60,277 bases of DNA from a virus: IMG/VR virus record IMGVR_UViG_3300030380_002146, positions 1 through 60,277 of that record, one strand, 5' to 3'. The notes beneath the pieces are model-generated. The model saw only the letters and a list, made by a program, of their open reading frames with translations. It made no database searches and was not told where the DNA came from. Below are positions 8,034 to 17,737 of this stretch, one piece after another (the first letter of the stretch is position 1; the number at the start of each line of letters is the position of its first letter). The position numbers and the translations under genes are program-made.

Positions 8034-10693
8034 TGGTAATGAACCCCTTTGAGATGTTGTTAAATAACTCTCAGTTTAAAACAGCAGGTCGTTCAAAGTT
8101 TTTAGACCAAGGCACTGGAGGGGCTAATACTAGTGGGCTTAGTGATCAAAGGCTAGTTCCTTTTGCAAATGTACAACAAGAACCACAGATAGATTTAAAA
8201 AGTAGTTTTAATCAAGTTGATAATGCTGATTTAAAAAAAGTAGGTAAAAGTGTTTTTGCTCCAGAAGGAATGAATGTAAACTTTAATGAGTTGGATAATA
8301 AAGATATTAATAGTTTAGCTACAGATAACCCTGAAAAGGTAACAGAAAAAGCAAAATCTTTTTACGATGGTGGTGGGGAAATAACAAAAATATTAGGTGC
8401 ATTAAATAAATTATCAACAGGTGGAAAAGAAGTTGATAAATTATATAAAGGTTTGATTGCAAAAGCTGAGCCTGATCCAGCAAAAGCAAAGAAAATGGTA
8501 AAAGACTTTTTTGGAACTGACCCTGAAAAAGAAACTCCTGCGTGGGCTGATGCTGCACTTGCTATAGGAGAATCTTTATTAAGTGCCGATCCAAATAAAA
8601 CAGGATTACAAACTCTTGGACTTGCTTTAGGCGAGGGAGGAAAAGCAGCAAAAGTATCGAAAGCAAAAACTAAGGCAAAAGATTCAGCTATGATGCAATT
8701 AGCCTTCGGTGTTTATAAAGAGGATAAAAAATCTCAAACTGCTCTTTTAGCAAACTATGAAAAGTTTAAACAAAAGCAAAGCGAAAACACAGCTAAGTTA
8801 GGCAAAAACTTAACAGACCTTTTATATAAAGATAAGAAATTTAATCAAGAAGAACAAAAAGCAATAGAAAGTGCAATTACATCTACAGCAAATTTATTTC
8901 CAAAAGAAGTAAGAGGTGACTTGTTTCAAGCTATAGCTAAGAACAGAAGTATATTTGACGGTGTAAGTATAGATAAAATACCACAAGCTATTTTTGCTTT
9001 AGCTAAAGATAGTGGTATAGAAACGAATGAAACAAACGCAAGTAATTTTGTAAAAGCCGATGTAAAGATAAATGATAAAGTTCAGTTTGATTTTTTTAAA
9101 CAAAAATTTCCAGATCAGTTTAGAGATATAGTTTATGATCCTGCAAAATCTTATACGATAAAAGGTTTTACGGATAAAACGAAAACAGGTTCAATACAAG
9201 ATAATATTTCTCAAGTTAGTGTAAGTTTTAGTAATTTAAATCCTTCAAAATCTGGGTTTCTTGCTTTATTAGAAGCAGAAAAAGAATTAAATAAAGCTGT
9301 CTTTGCTGAAAAAAACCCAAGAAAAAGAGGACTACTACAAGCAGAGTTACAAAGTATAAAAGCTAAAATAACTAAAGAAATAACTCCTACAGACACCAGA
9401 CCAGAAATATTAAAACTTCAAACTAGTCTTGAAGAGTTAAAAAAAGACCCAGGAAAGAATGCATCAAAAATTAAACAAATAGAAGCAAAAATTGCTAAAG
9501 CTACAACCCAGCCTGATAATAGAACGGCACTAAAAAAAGAACAAAACGATTTAGCCTCTTTAGAACAAGAACAAAAGAGTGTCTCGTTTGGTGCTGCTGG
9601 AAGACCATTAGAAGTAATAAATAGAGAAATAGAACAAGTTAAGGCTCGCATAAAAAAGTTAACACAAGAAACAAAAGGTAATATTGTTTACATGGGTCCA
9701 GACGGTTCTTTTTACAGTGGTCCACCAGGAGCAGGAGGAATCGATGAAGTGAAGAATAAGTCCATTATAAACGAAATAGAAAAAAGTCAAGTTGGGTTTG
9801 TTCGTGCTGCTTACATAGGTGACTCTATACTTCAAAATCTTGCAAAAGAAATTGGTGATGAGTCTGTAGGTGCTTTTCAAGCATTAGGAACTTTAATTGA
9901 AGGAGCGAAGCTACAAATAGGAAACTTCGGTTTTGTTATGAGTCCAGAACAAGAAGCGAAATATGACGGTGGTAATATTGATGCCTTAATTTCTGGTAAC
10001 TCAGGAAAGACATCTAATATATTTAAACGATTTAAAGAAGCAGCAGGAAATAATCAAAATTTAATGTCTGCTATTATGGATTATGCTTTTGCATTAGCGT
10101 CTAGTAGAGAAACTGGAAAACTAACAGATAAAGATGTTGCTGCAGCATTACAAACAATAGGTGGTGGTAATATTGCTGATGGTGATTGGTTCGTAAATAA
10201 AGATAAAGTTATTAACGGTGTTAGTAATGCTATAAATTTATCTAGTAATGCTCTTGGTGTAAGGATGAATCAATTTTTTTCTAAAACAAGAAAGATGGAA
10301 GAGAAAAACGGAAACACTGACCTTGACCAGTTTCGATACAATCCTATTAAACTGATAAAAGAATTATCACCTGACACAACTTTATATGAGAGAATGTATG
10401 TAGGAAAAACAAATTTTGCTTTAAATGGTTTATCTTATATGAAATTTAACAAATACCAAAAAGCTATGGGTAACGATCCTAATATAGATCCAAAGCCAGA
10501 AGGAGGAGGAGGAAAGACATCAACACTATCTCCCGAACTTACTGATTTAAAGAATAAAATATCAGGAATAAGTATTTTATTAAATAATTCAAATAAAAGC
10601 GTGGCTGACGCAGCAAAAGAACAAATAAACAAAATTTTATTAGGCTTGAGCAGTGAAGAGTCTAAACTAATACGGGAAGCTCTTAAACAATGA
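8033..10693 (+). CDS. Large internal virion / candidate ejection protein (886 aa)
   Basis: Long, lysine-rich and mostly helical, with coiled-coil-like stretches near residues 450-550 (LEELKKDPGKNASKIKQIEA). No enzyme motif is seen. Large helical proteins between the nozzle gene and the holin region are typical ejection proteins in podoviruses (compare T7 gp15/gp16). Its stop overlaps the start of the 979-aa protein by four bases (ATGA), so the two giants are probably made in fixed ratio. Homology not shown; call is by size, composition and location. Confidence 0.5.
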   Translation: MVMNPFEMLLNNSQFKTAGRSKFLDQGTGGANTSGLSDQRLVPFANVQQEPQIDLKSSFNQVDNADLKKVGKSVFAPEGMNVNFNELDNKDINSLATDNPEKVTEKAKSFYDGGGEITKILGALNKLSTGGKEVDKLYKGLIAKAEPDPAKAKKMVKDFFGTDPEKETPAWADAALAIGESLLSADPNKTGLQTLGLALGEGGKAAKVSKAKTKAKDSAMMQLAFGVYKEDKKSQTALLANYEKFKQKQSENTAKLGKNLTDLLYKDKKFNQEEQKAIESAITSTANLFPKEVRGDLFQAIAKNRSIFDGVSIDKIPQAIFALAKDSGIETNETNASNFVKADVKINDKVQFDFFKQKFPDQFRDIVYDPAKSYTIKGFTDKTKTGSIQDNISQVSVSFSNLNPSKSGFLALLEAEKELNKAVFAEKNPRKRGLLQAELQSIKAKITKEITPTDTRPEILKLQTSLEELKKDPGKNASKIKQIEAKIAKATTQPDNRTALKKEQNDLASLEQEQKSVSFGAAGRPLEVINREIEQVKARIKKLTQETKGNIVYMGPDGSFYSGPPGAGGIDEVKNKSIINEIEKSQVGFVRAAYIGDSILQNLAKEIGDESVGAFQALGTLIEGAKLQIGNFGFVMSPEQEAKYDGGNIDALISGNSGKTSNIFKRFKEAAGNNQNLMSAIMDYAFALASSRETGKLTDKDVAAALQTIGGGNIADGDWFVNKDKVINGVSNAINLSSNALGVRMNQFFSKTRKMEEKNGNTDLDQFRYNPIKLIKELSPDTTLYERMYVGKTNFALNGLSYMKFNKYQKAMGNDPNIDPKPEGGGGKTSTLSPELTDLKNKISGISILLNNSNKSVADAAKEQINKILLGLSSEESKLIREALKQ

Positions 10694-13629
10694 GTATATT
10701 AGACCAAATTTTTGACGAAGCTGAAAAAGCAAGGTTACAAGCTGCAAGTAATGCTACAAATAAAACAGCACCCTTACCTACTGCAGCACTCGATGCAATT
10801 CAAAACAGACTTATGACATCGTCTTTTGATAACACTCAGTTAGAAAATGATCTTTCTATGACAGCGTTTGACCCTTCGCAAGAACAAATAGATATGAATC
10901 TTGCAGGTGTGTTAAACGAGGGGATTCCTATTGGTTTAAGAGCAAAAATTAGTGCAAGTGGTGTTACGAATCCAGAAGTAAATAAAAAGAATATTCTTTT
11001 TAATTTAAAAAAATATTTTAAAGAAGAAGGACTTATAGACGATAATTACGATTTTGGATTAAGAATTGGTCCACAAAGTAAACGATTAGAATTTTTAGAT
11101 CCTCGTCCAGAATTTAAAGGTAAGTATAATGTTCTTGATCCATTAGGTGCTGCAGATTTGTTTACTGGAGACCTTGCTGATCTAACAGGAGACATACCAA
11201 CTATTATTGCTGAAATTTCAGCAGCTCTTGGTACAACACTTATTCCAGGAGTTGGTCAAAGTGGTGTAGCTAATATTGCTGCTGCAAGTGCTGCTGCTTT
11301 TGCAACAGAACTAGCTAGATTAAAATTAGCACGAGAAACAGGAATATTATCTCCTGAGGTAACAAACGATGATATTTTAAGACAGGCACTTGATACTGCG
11401 AAATGGAGTGCTTTAGGTGGTGCAGGTGGACAATTATTATATAAATTTGGAAGACCTATTTTATCAAAGCTAGGGATAGTATCACCTAAACTTCGTTTTG
11501 ACATGGATGAAGAATCTTTTATAAAAGCCTATGATAGTTGGGTAAAAACACCTGCTGCAAAAGCAAGTGCCGACGCAAAGGTTCAGCCCTCCTCTGCTCA
11601 AGTAATGATAGCAAGTATTGATGAACCAGGAATTTCTGCTGCAGAAAAAGCTAATAGAATACAAATAGCTAGAGAATTAGCAAGGGAAGAAGAACTTTTA
11701 GCTAAATCTTCAAGTTCGTCTGTTGGCTCTGCTGTTGCAACACCTAGTTTAGAAAAACAAATATTAGCAAGTGGTGAAGTAGATAAAGCGATAAAAGGAA
11801 ATGTCACAGACGGTATGCCCCCTAATGTAGAAACAATAGACACTAGTGAGCTTGCATTACAAAAGGTAGGTCAAGGTGTTAGAACAGGTTTAACAGAAAC
11901 GGTAGAGTTGAGTAAATCGGCTGTTGAGAACTTTTATAAAAATGAATTAAAAGAAATAAATTCTATAATAGATGATGCTGCTAATCTTCCTGTTTCAATA
12001 GCAAATTCTTCGCAAGTAGGTGCTTCTGTAAAAGAAGCAGTGGGTAGTGCTTATGAATCAGCAAACCAAAAATTTAGTGCATCATACGAAGCAATTTATA
12101 AAAAGTGGTCAGAAAAAACTGGTATAAATATTGATAGTGTTGTTATTGGTAAAGGTGGTATAAAGCCCACAGAAGCAGCAAATATTGCAGCAAGTTTAAA
12201 GAAGACTTTTTCTGATAGACCTTTTTTAAGTGCAGAAGAATTAAAAGTTGTAAACAAAGTATATGATGCTTTTGTTATTTCAGAAAAAGGTGGAGCGATT
12301 GGTGTAAAGAATATTTCATTAAGAACCTTAAATGAAAACTTACGAGACCTGAGAAGATTAGAGCGTAAGGCTTATTTGAAATCGTTAAAAGGAGAGGATG
12401 CTCCTTATCCTGAAACAATAAGTTCAATGGTAAAAGCATTAGAGACAGCAAGAACTCGTGTTCTTTCGAGAGCAAACGCACCTAAAGGATTAGCCGAGGA
12501 ATTAAAATTATTAGACGAGGGCTTTGCAGAATTCTCAAAAAAGTTTCGTAACAGTCAACTTTCTGCTGTAGCTAAATTAAGAACGGCTAAAAATCCTGAA
12601 GCAGCATTTAACTTAGTAATGACTCCAGATAAAACTGGTAGGACAGCTGTTTTAGAAGTAGCTGACTTGTTAAAAAAGGATCCTAAAAACGGAGATCTTC
12701 TCGTTCAAGTTGGTGATTCTATTCGTGAACATTGGTTAAAAAATGTTGTAAAAAGAAATAGTGATGGTGTAATTACTAAAATAGATACTACTGCTCATAA
12801 TGCTTTTGTAGAAAAGTATGGAACGGTTATGAAAGAATATCTTTCACCAGAAGCTCTTGCAAAGTTAAATAACGCATCAGACTTTGGAGAAATTATTACT
12901 CAGATAAATGCAAAACGAACTGCTTCTTTATCAGAATTAGATGAGACATTAGAACTAGGTGGTGCGTTACTTAGAGAACCAGAAAAACTATTTAGTTTAG
13001 TTTGGCAACCAGAAAATATAACTCGTTTTCAAAAAGTTATTCCTATTTTAAATAGAGAGCCACAGTTAAAGAAAATATTTCAAGCAAGAGTATTTAAAGA
13101 AATGACTGATGAAAATGCAGGTTTAGTACAGAACATAAACGGTGTAATGGTTCCCGATACAGATCTTATGAGTAGTTATATACGAAACAATAAGGATAAG
13201 TTAGGTTTATTATTTAGTCCAGAATATGTTCAAAATTTAAATAAAGTTTTGACTGCAATGAAACCTGCTTTAACAAATGTAAGTGCAAGAGTCGCAAAAG
13301 AAGAAAATAATGTTTTGTTAACTGCTGCAAGAAGTTTTGTTGGCGTATTTACACGTCCTGGAAGGGTTTTAACTTTCGTAAATAAGATAAGAGGAAAAGC
13401 TAGAGAAGACGCTTTAGTTCAAGCCTTAATAGATCCTGTTAAGCTAAGAGCAATGGCTCAAGCATCAAAAATGAGTCCTGCACATTCTGAAGCTGTAAAA
13501 GTTTTAGGAAGAATTTTTATAGGTAACGATGGAGAGTTTAGTGCAACCTCAAGAACTGGTAATCTGGATGATATAAATGTACCCAAGCCAAGTTCTGCGA
13601 AAGCTATACTAGATTCATTACAAAAGTAG
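10690..13629 (+). CDS. Largest virion-type protein, candidate ejection protein (979 aa)
   Basis: 979 residues. It carries a hydrophobic Ala/Ile-rich region near residues 165-215 (DIPTIIAEISAALGTT and ANIAAASAAAFATEL) that could form membrane-spanning helices. A long lysine/glutamate-rich helical remainder follows. I see no transglycosylase or peptidase motif. As the longest product in the virion block it probably forms part of the DNA-ejection conduit. That role is inferred; proteomics of particles would settle it. Confidence 0.5.
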   Translation: MSILDQIFDEAEKARLQAASNATNKTAPLPTAALDAIQNRLMTSSFDNTQLENDLSMTAFDPSQEQIDMNLAGVLNEGIPIGLRAKISASGVTNPEVNKKNILFNLKKYFKEEGLIDDNYDFGLRIGPQSKRLEFLDPRPEFKGKYNVLDPLGAADLFTGDLADLTGDIPTIIAEISAALGTTLIPGVGQSGVANIAAASAAAFATELARLKLARETGILSPEVTNDDILRQALDTAKWSALGGAGGQLLYKFGRPILSKLGIVSPKLRFDMDEESFIKAYDSWVKTPAAKASADAKVQPSSAQVMIASIDEPGISAAEKANRIQIARELAREEELLAKSSSSSVGSAVATPSLEKQILASGEVDKAIKGNVTDGMPPNVETIDTSELALQKVGQGVRTGLTETVELSKSAVENFYKNELKEINSIIDDAANLPVSIANSSQVGASVKEAVGSAYESANQKFSASYEAIYKKWSEKTGINIDSVVIGKGGIKPTEAANIAASLKKTFSDRPFLSAEELKVVNKVYDAFVISEKGGAIGVKNISLRTLNENLRDLRRLERKAYLKSLKGEDAPYPETISSMVKALETARTRVLSRANAPKGLAEELKLLDEGFAEFSKKFRNSQLSAVAKLRTAKNPEAAFNLVMTPDKTGRTAVLEVADLLKKDPKNGDLLVQVGDSIREHWLKNVVKRNSDGVITKIDTTAHNAFVEKYGTVMKEYLSPEALAKLNNASDFGEIITQINAKRTASLSELDETLELGGALLREPEKLFSLVWQPENITRFQKVIPILNREPQLKKIFQARVFKEMTDENAGLVQNINGVMVPDTDLMSSYIRNNKDKLGLLFSPEYVQNLNKVLTAMKPALTNVSARVAKEENNVLLTAARSFVGVFTRPGRVLTFVNKIRGKAREDALVQALIDPVKLRAMAQASKMSPAHSEAVKVLGRIFIGNDGEFSATSRTGNLDDINVPKPSSAKAILDSLQK

Positions 13630-13635
13630 GTAGCT

Positions 13636-14385
13636 ATGGTTGTTGCTGAAATCCTCACTGGCATCGCCCTAGTACAGAAATCTGTAGACTTCATAAAATC
13701 AAATATTTCCACCGTGCAGGATATTTCTGGCATAGCAAAGCAGATAGATGGGTTCTTTGAGGGCGAAGCTCAAATGAATAAAAAGTCTGGTACTGTAGGT
13801 ATAAAAGAACAGTTTGGTATTGAATCTACAGCCACAGATTTTATTGATAGAAAACTATTAGAAGAAAAGCGTCAAGAACTTAAAACAATTATTAATATGA
13901 GATTTGGACCTACAGCATGGGATCAGATTTTAGCAGAACGTGCAAGTCGAATCAATGAAGCAAAAGAAGCTGTACGTTTACGAAAAGTAGAAAAGCGACA
14001 ACAACAAAAAGAAATTATAGATACTTTACAAACCATGGGTATTATATTTTGTGTCTTAGCAGTGCTTATAATATCTATCGTTTTATCAATAAAAGCGTTT
14101 GCAAAAGGTAAACTTTACAATGCACCTAAAGACTATACAAGACAACAAAAGATACAAAGAGGTGAAATAATTGAACCTGTTATGACAACTTGTCGACTTA
14201 AACTACAAAAAGTTTTTAAAGATAAAATGGCTTGTGTTTATGTTGGTGCTCAAAAAACATATGAATTAGAATTTACAGATATTCATATTGGCTGTCCTCG
14301 AAAATATAAATGTAAACTAAATCCGAATGGAAAAGAGCCAAACATCGATCAAGTCATGGAAAGTTTACGGAGTATTGCGAAATGA
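13636..14385 (+). CDS. Membrane protein with coiled coil and one TM helix
   Basis: 249 residues. A charged, helical N-terminal half (EAVRLRKVEKRQQQKEII) precedes one clear transmembrane helix at about residues 133-152 (MGIIFCVLAVLIISIVLSIK). The C-terminal domain has three or four cysteines (TTCRLKLQKVF, MACVYVGAQ, IGCPRKYKC), which could form disulfides in the periplasm. It opens a run of small membrane genes leading to the holin. Possible spanin- or ejection-related role; not recognised. Confidence 0.5.
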   Translation: MVVAEILTGIALVQKSVDFIKSNISTVQDISGIAKQIDGFFEGEAQMNKKSGTVGIKEQFGIESTATDFIDRKLLEEKRQELKTIINMRFGPTAWDQILAERASRINEAKEAVRLRKVEKRQQQKEIIDTLQTMGIIFCVLAVLIISIVLSIKAFAKGKLYNAPKDYTRQQKIQRGEIIEPVMTTCRLKLQKVFKDKMACVYVGAQKTYELEFTDIHIGCPRKYKCKLNPNGKEPNIDQVMESLRSIAK

Positions 14386-14582
14386 CAGCATTTATGCTAT
14401 ACTGTACATTAAATGGGTTTGTTGCAGAAGGAGCAATATATTTTAGGAACGTAAATGATTGTTTAAGTTTCGATAAAAAGCTAAGTAACCAAACTTATAT
14501 GAAAAACGATGAAGAGCAAGTATATGATTGTATTTGTAAACTTATACCAAAAATAGATCCAAAGAGAGTGAGGATATACTAA
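14382..14582 (+). CDS. Small Cys-containing hypothetical protein
   Basis: 66 residues, overlapping the previous stop by four bases and the next start by one. A hydrophobic N-terminus (MTAFMLYCTLNGFVAEGAIYF) could be a signal or membrane anchor; three later cysteines (NDCLSF, YDCICKL) suggest an exported disulfide protein. Conserved-looking small protein in the lysis region; function unknown. Confidence 0.5.
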   Translation: MTAFMLYCTLNGFVAEGAIYFRNVNDCLSFDKKLSNQTYMKNDEEQVYDCICKLIPKIDPKRVRIY

Positions 14583-14752
14583 TGAAAACACATTATAAAA
14601 AAGACGGAACTGTTTATAAGGGGAAGTCTCATAAAATGAAAGACGGTACTTTACATAGTGGTAATACGCATACTTCTAAAAGTGTAAAATTATTTCATTT
14701 AAAAGAGCTTAGTAAGTCTGTACAAAATAAACTAAAAAAGAAAAGTACATGA
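14582..14752 (+). CDS. Small basic protein (56 aa)
   Basis: ATG overlaps the upstream TAA by one base and its TGA overlaps the next ATG (ATGACAG). The product has a pattern YKG...HKMKDGTLHSGNTHT then LFHLKELSK, which I recognise from short marine-phage proteins of unknown function. It is rich in Lys/His with no TM segment. The tight overlaps on both sides make it very likely real despite its size. Confidence 0.65.
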   Translation: MKTHYKKDGTVYKGKSHKMKDGTLHSGNTHTSKSVKLFHLKELSKSVQNKLKKKST

Positions 14753-14958
14753 CAGAAGATAAAAAGAAAATAGTAAATTTAGATATAGGTCAAAATAGTT
14801 TTGAGTTATCTCTAAGAATACTAGGTAATGAGTTTGTTGCTATTAAGATTGGCTCTACTAACTTCAGTGGTAAGCTAATAGCTGGAGGAATCTTGTTATT
14901 ATTTTTTACTTTAGTTCTGTTAGAGGGCTTTGGTCTAAATGAGATTTTAATACAATGA
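14749..14958 (+). CDS. Small single-pass membrane protein
   Basis: 69 residues with a charged N-terminus and a C-terminal transmembrane helix at about residues 42-60 (IAGGILLLFFTLVLLEG). It overlaps both neighbours by four bases in an ATGA arrangement. Located in the lysis module; could be an accessory holin or an antiholin, but no family is recognised. Confidence 0.55.
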   Translation: MTEDKKKIVNLDIGQNSFELSLRILGNEFVAIKIGSTNFSGKLIAGGILLLFFTLVLLEGFGLNEILIQ

Positions 14959-15191
14959 ATGTAGATACTTTTTTAAGATGGAAAATACTACCAAGATTAA
15001 TGATGCTTGCTAGTACAGTAATGTCTTGGCGTTGTGCAGAATGGTTTATGGGTTTAGAAGATCCAACTGCTAGTCAATCTGCATTTGTATCTGTCGTTAT
15101 GGGTGTAATGACAGGTGTGTTTGGTATATGGATGGGTCACGAACATAAAGGAGACAATAATGTTAACAGCGTTAATAGGACCAGTAAGTAA
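14955..15191 (+). CDS. Holin-like two-TM protein
   Basis: 78 residues. Two hydrophobic segments (RLMMLASTVMSWRCAEWFM and FVSVVMGVMTGVFGIWMG) separated by a short acidic loop match a small membrane family common in marine phages next to lysis genes. The C-terminal tail overlaps the start of the 3-TM holin by 32 bases. Candidate holin partner; experimental function unknown. Confidence 0.5.
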   Translation: MNVDTFLRWKILPRLMMLASTVMSWRCAEWFMGLEDPTASQSAFVSVVMGVMTGVFGIWMGHEHKGDNNVNSVNRTSK

Positions 15192-15555
15192 TCTTCTTGG
15201 TAAGTTTATAGAAGATAAAGATATGAAGAACAAGTTGGCACATGAAGTGGCAACTATGGCTGAAAACCATGCTCAAGAGTTAGCAAAAGGTCAGCTAGAG
15301 ATAAACAAAGCAGAAGCTACGCATAAATCGATATTTGTGGCTGGATGGCGACCATTTATCGGTTGGACTTGTGGAGTAGCTTTATGTTGGCATTTTGTTC
15401 TTGCACCAGTAACCATGTTCCTTTGTGCCTATTTAGGAGTAGTCATACCTGAACTGCCAACATTTGATATGGGTAGCCTTATGACAGTCTTAATGGGAAT
15501 GTTAGGACTTGGTGGTCTTAGGACATATGAGAAACAAAAAGGGTTGACTAAGTAG
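15160..15555 (+). CDS. Holin, 3-TM (gene-transfer-agent type)
   Basis: 131 residues. Start chosen at ATG 15160 because AAAGGAG lies 6-7 bases upstream; a longer in-frame Met at 15115 lacks a site. The product has an amphipathic N-terminal helix, the family motif AGWRPFIGW at residues 61-69, and three hydrophobic segments (about 67-80, 83-97 and 105-120). This matches the GTA-holin 3-TM family (PF11351), which permeabilises the inner membrane for release. It faces the leftward lysozyme gene tail to tail, overlapping by eight bases. Confidence 0.8.
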   Translation: MLTALIGPVSNLLGKFIEDKDMKNKLAHEVATMAENHAQELAKGQLEINKAEATHKSIFVAGWRPFIGWTCGVALCWHFVLAPVTMFLCAYLGVVIPELPTFDMGSLMTVLMGMLGLGGLRTYEKQKGLTK

Positions 15556-16012
15556 CAACTTGTTCCTTAATACCTAAGTCTTCCATTCTTTTTATGAGTC
15601 GATTAGCACGATTAGTTACTTGTTTATGCCAACGGCTATCTTCCATTTGAACTGCTGCTTCAAACCAGTCTTCCTCAGCAATAGCTTTATTCATATTCTT
15701 AAATTTAGAAAGACGAGGTCTGCCCATATTAAACATCATGTTACATAAGATCAACTGTGCTTCCTCTGGTATTTGATCAAAGTTATCATATAGTTTTTTA
15801 CACTCTTCTATTGTACCAAAAACATCTGTTTGAAAACAATTATTGACTCTATCTTCGGAAACTTCAGTACCAACAGGTTTTCCATATTCGTCATCCCACT
15901 CTGTTACAAGATGTCCAATACCAAAAGTAGGTAGCCCAAGGTGATCTAAATATACCTCGTACTTACAACCCTCGTCTTTTTCTATTTCTACTCTTAGTCT
16001 ATCAATATTCAT
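15548..16012 (-). CDS. Lysozyme (glycoside hydrolase 24, T4 lysozyme type)
   Basis: 154 residues. The catalytic triad of the T4-lysozyme family is visible: Glu14 in KDEG, Asp23 in YLDHLG and Thr29 in PTFGIGH. The downstream core LILCNMMFNMG and the C-terminal DSRWHKQVTNRANRLIKRM match the muramidase fold. It degrades peptidoglycan at lysis. There is no signal peptide, so it needs the adjacent holin. It is the last gene of a leftward operon while the holin is rightward; its start directly follows the HTH gene's stop. Confidence 0.92.
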   Translation of the reverse strand: MNIDRLRVEIEKDEGCKYEVYLDHLGLPTFGIGHLVTEWDDEYGKPVGTEVSEDRVNNCFQTDVFGTIEECKKLYDNFDQIPEEAQLILCNMMFNMGRPRLSKFKNMNKAIAEEDWFEAAVQMEDSRWHKQVTNRANRLIKRMEDLGIKEQVAT

Positions 16013-16215
16013 TAAACTGCCTCCAATGGTTTTATACTTAATTCATATCCCATTTTATTTAATACTTTATCGAAGTTTTCAAGAGTTGGTTGTCTTTGTC
16101 TTGCTTCCCAAGTATAAACTGTAATGACACTAACACCTGTATCTTCCGATACTTGCTTTTGAGTCAAGTCGTTTTCTTTTCTCAAGTCTTTAAATGTTTT
16201 AATTAAATCAGCCAT
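16012..16215 (-). CDS. XRE/Cro-type HTH transcriptional regulator
   Basis: 67 residues from ATG 16215 (a TTG at 16224 is an alternative, overlapping the helicase stop). The helix-turn-helix core is DLTQKQVSEDTGVSVITVYTWE followed by RQRQPTLENF, the standard XRE/Cro pattern. It is the only clear sequence-specific regulator in the window and lies between helicase and lysozyme in the sole leftward operon. It may bind the iteron-like sites at 17815-17838 and 37187-37210, which is inference. Confidence 0.85.
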   Translation of the reverse strand: MADLIKTFKDLRKENDLTQKQVSEDTGVSVITVYTWEARQRQPTLENFDKVLNKMGYELSIKPLEAV

Positions 16216-17654
16216 TTTTTCCAATCTTCTCCTAGAACTTGTGTAGCTATATTTATCTTTTGTCTTAATGCTTTTACTATAACTTCATCAACCGTTTTTT
16301 CTGAAACAAGATCAATATAAGTAACTTTTTGTTCCTGACCGATTCTGTGTGCACGGTCTTCTGATTGCAACCTTACCTCAAGATCATAACTATTACTATA
16401 ATAAATTACTGTATTAGCAGCAGTTAGGGTAAGACCATAGCCCCCAGTTTTGGGTTGACCAATAAAAAACCTAAGATCGTCGTTGTTTTGAAAAGACTCG
16501 ACAATCTTTTGTCTTTCTTCTCCTGGAGTATCACCAAAGTATGATGCAGTTGATTTATCACCATATTCTTTTTTAAGAGCAGATTGGATAGCTAATATAT
16601 CGTGTCTATAGTTAGCCCATATAATTGCTTTTCCGTTTACTTCTTCTAAAATACCAAGAAGTTCAGTTAACCTATTGTTTTTTAATTCAACACTAGAACC
16701 ACTATCTGTATTTAAAAAGCCACAACTTATTTGATGAAGTCGTAATAGCTGAGTTATAACAGCGTTTGCAGTAACTTGTTCCATATCATCTAATATAGTA
16801 ACTGCATTCTTTTTCATTTCGTCGTATACTTTTTTCTGTTCAGGGGTTAACTCTATAGATCGTCTTGTATATACTTTTTCTGGTAAATCTAAACATTGTT
16901 CTTTCGTAACTCTAAACGAATTAGGTTTAATAAGATCAGTAAGTTCATCTAAGTTTCTAAACCCAAGTATTTGATTATATTGGTGTGTTCCTGCAGACCT
17001 ACGAATCATATCTGCAAAGCGAGAACAAAAAGAGTAATATGATTTAAAGCCTAGTATTGATTCGCCAAGGAAAGCAAACTGAGAATATAAGTCTAAAGGT
17101 GATTTAGTTATTGGTGAACCTGTAAGTATTCTTTTATACTTTGCTTGTTTTGCTAAGTCTATTGCGTTCTTAGTTCTTTTTGCTTTAGGGTTTTTTATTA
17201 CTGTCGATTCGTCTATAGCCAATAACGATCCAAGACCAAGTCCATTCTTATGCCTAAACAAAAACTTCTTTGCTACTTCTAAAGCCTTACCTCCTGATAA
17301 TGCTTCGATATTCATTACAAATATATGTAGATCCCACTCTGGATCCCAAATACTTTTTATCTGATTTTTTATCTTCTGTGTTAAGGGCGAAGCCCAATAA
17401 GCAACTTTATATTCTATGTGCTCAGGTAAGTGGTTTGGTATCTCTTGTCCAACCCAGTTTTTGTAAACACCTTTCGGTGCAAGAATCAAAGCTGAATTAA
17501 TCTCGCCCTTATCGTAAAGATGTGCTATGGTATCTATTAATACTTTTGATTTTCCTGTTCCCATATCCATTAACAATGCGTATTCTTGTTTTTCGCAGGA
17601 AACAGTTAAAGCATCTAATTGATGCTTATACGGTTTAGTTTTAAACTTAAACAA
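16203..17654 (-). CDS. SNF2-family DNA helicase/ATPase (SF2)
   Basis: 483 residues, starting at TTG 17654 supported by AAGGAG seven bases upstream; the next Met comes just before Walker A, so TTG is required. Motifs: MGTGKS (31-36), DES (148-150), LTGSPI (177-182), GGYGLTLTAA (404-413) and DRAHRIGQ (433-440). This is a compact SNF2 helicase of the type found in several phage genomes, probably acting on DNA during replication or recombination. It heads the leftward operon with the HTH regulator and lysozyme. Confidence 0.92.
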   Translation of the reverse strand: MFKFKTKPYKHQLDALTVSCEKQEYALLMDMGTGKSKVLIDTIAHLYDKGEINSALILAPKGVYKNWVGQEIPNHLPEHIEYKVAYWASPLTQKIKNQIKSIWDPEWDLHIFVMNIEALSGGKALEVAKKFLFRHKNGLGLGSLLAIDESTVIKNPKAKRTKNAIDLAKQAKYKRILTGSPITKSPLDLYSQFAFLGESILGFKSYYSFCSRFADMIRRSAGTHQYNQILGFRNLDELTDLIKPNSFRVTKEQCLDLPEKVYTRRSIELTPEQKKVYDEMKKNAVTILDDMEQVTANAVITQLLRLHQISCGFLNTDSGSSVELKNNRLTELLGILEEVNGKAIIWANYRHDILAIQSALKKEYGDKSTASYFGDTPGEERQKIVESFQNNDDLRFFIGQPKTGGYGLTLTAANTVIYYSNSYDLEVRLQSEDRAHRIGQEQKVTYIDLVSEKTVDEVIVKALRQKINIATQVLGEDWKKWLI

Positions 17655-17737
17655 ATTTCTCTCCTTCTTCTTTCTAAAATTACTATACTATAATAATATC
17701 TAGTGAGATATATATACTTTATGAAAAAAGTTGCTTA

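Noticed and set aside
16012-16215. Temperate-phage CI repressor system
   Set aside because: The HTH protein is only 67 aa, there is no oligomerisation or cleavage domain and no integrase or excisionase in the window, so a lysogeny switch is not supported.
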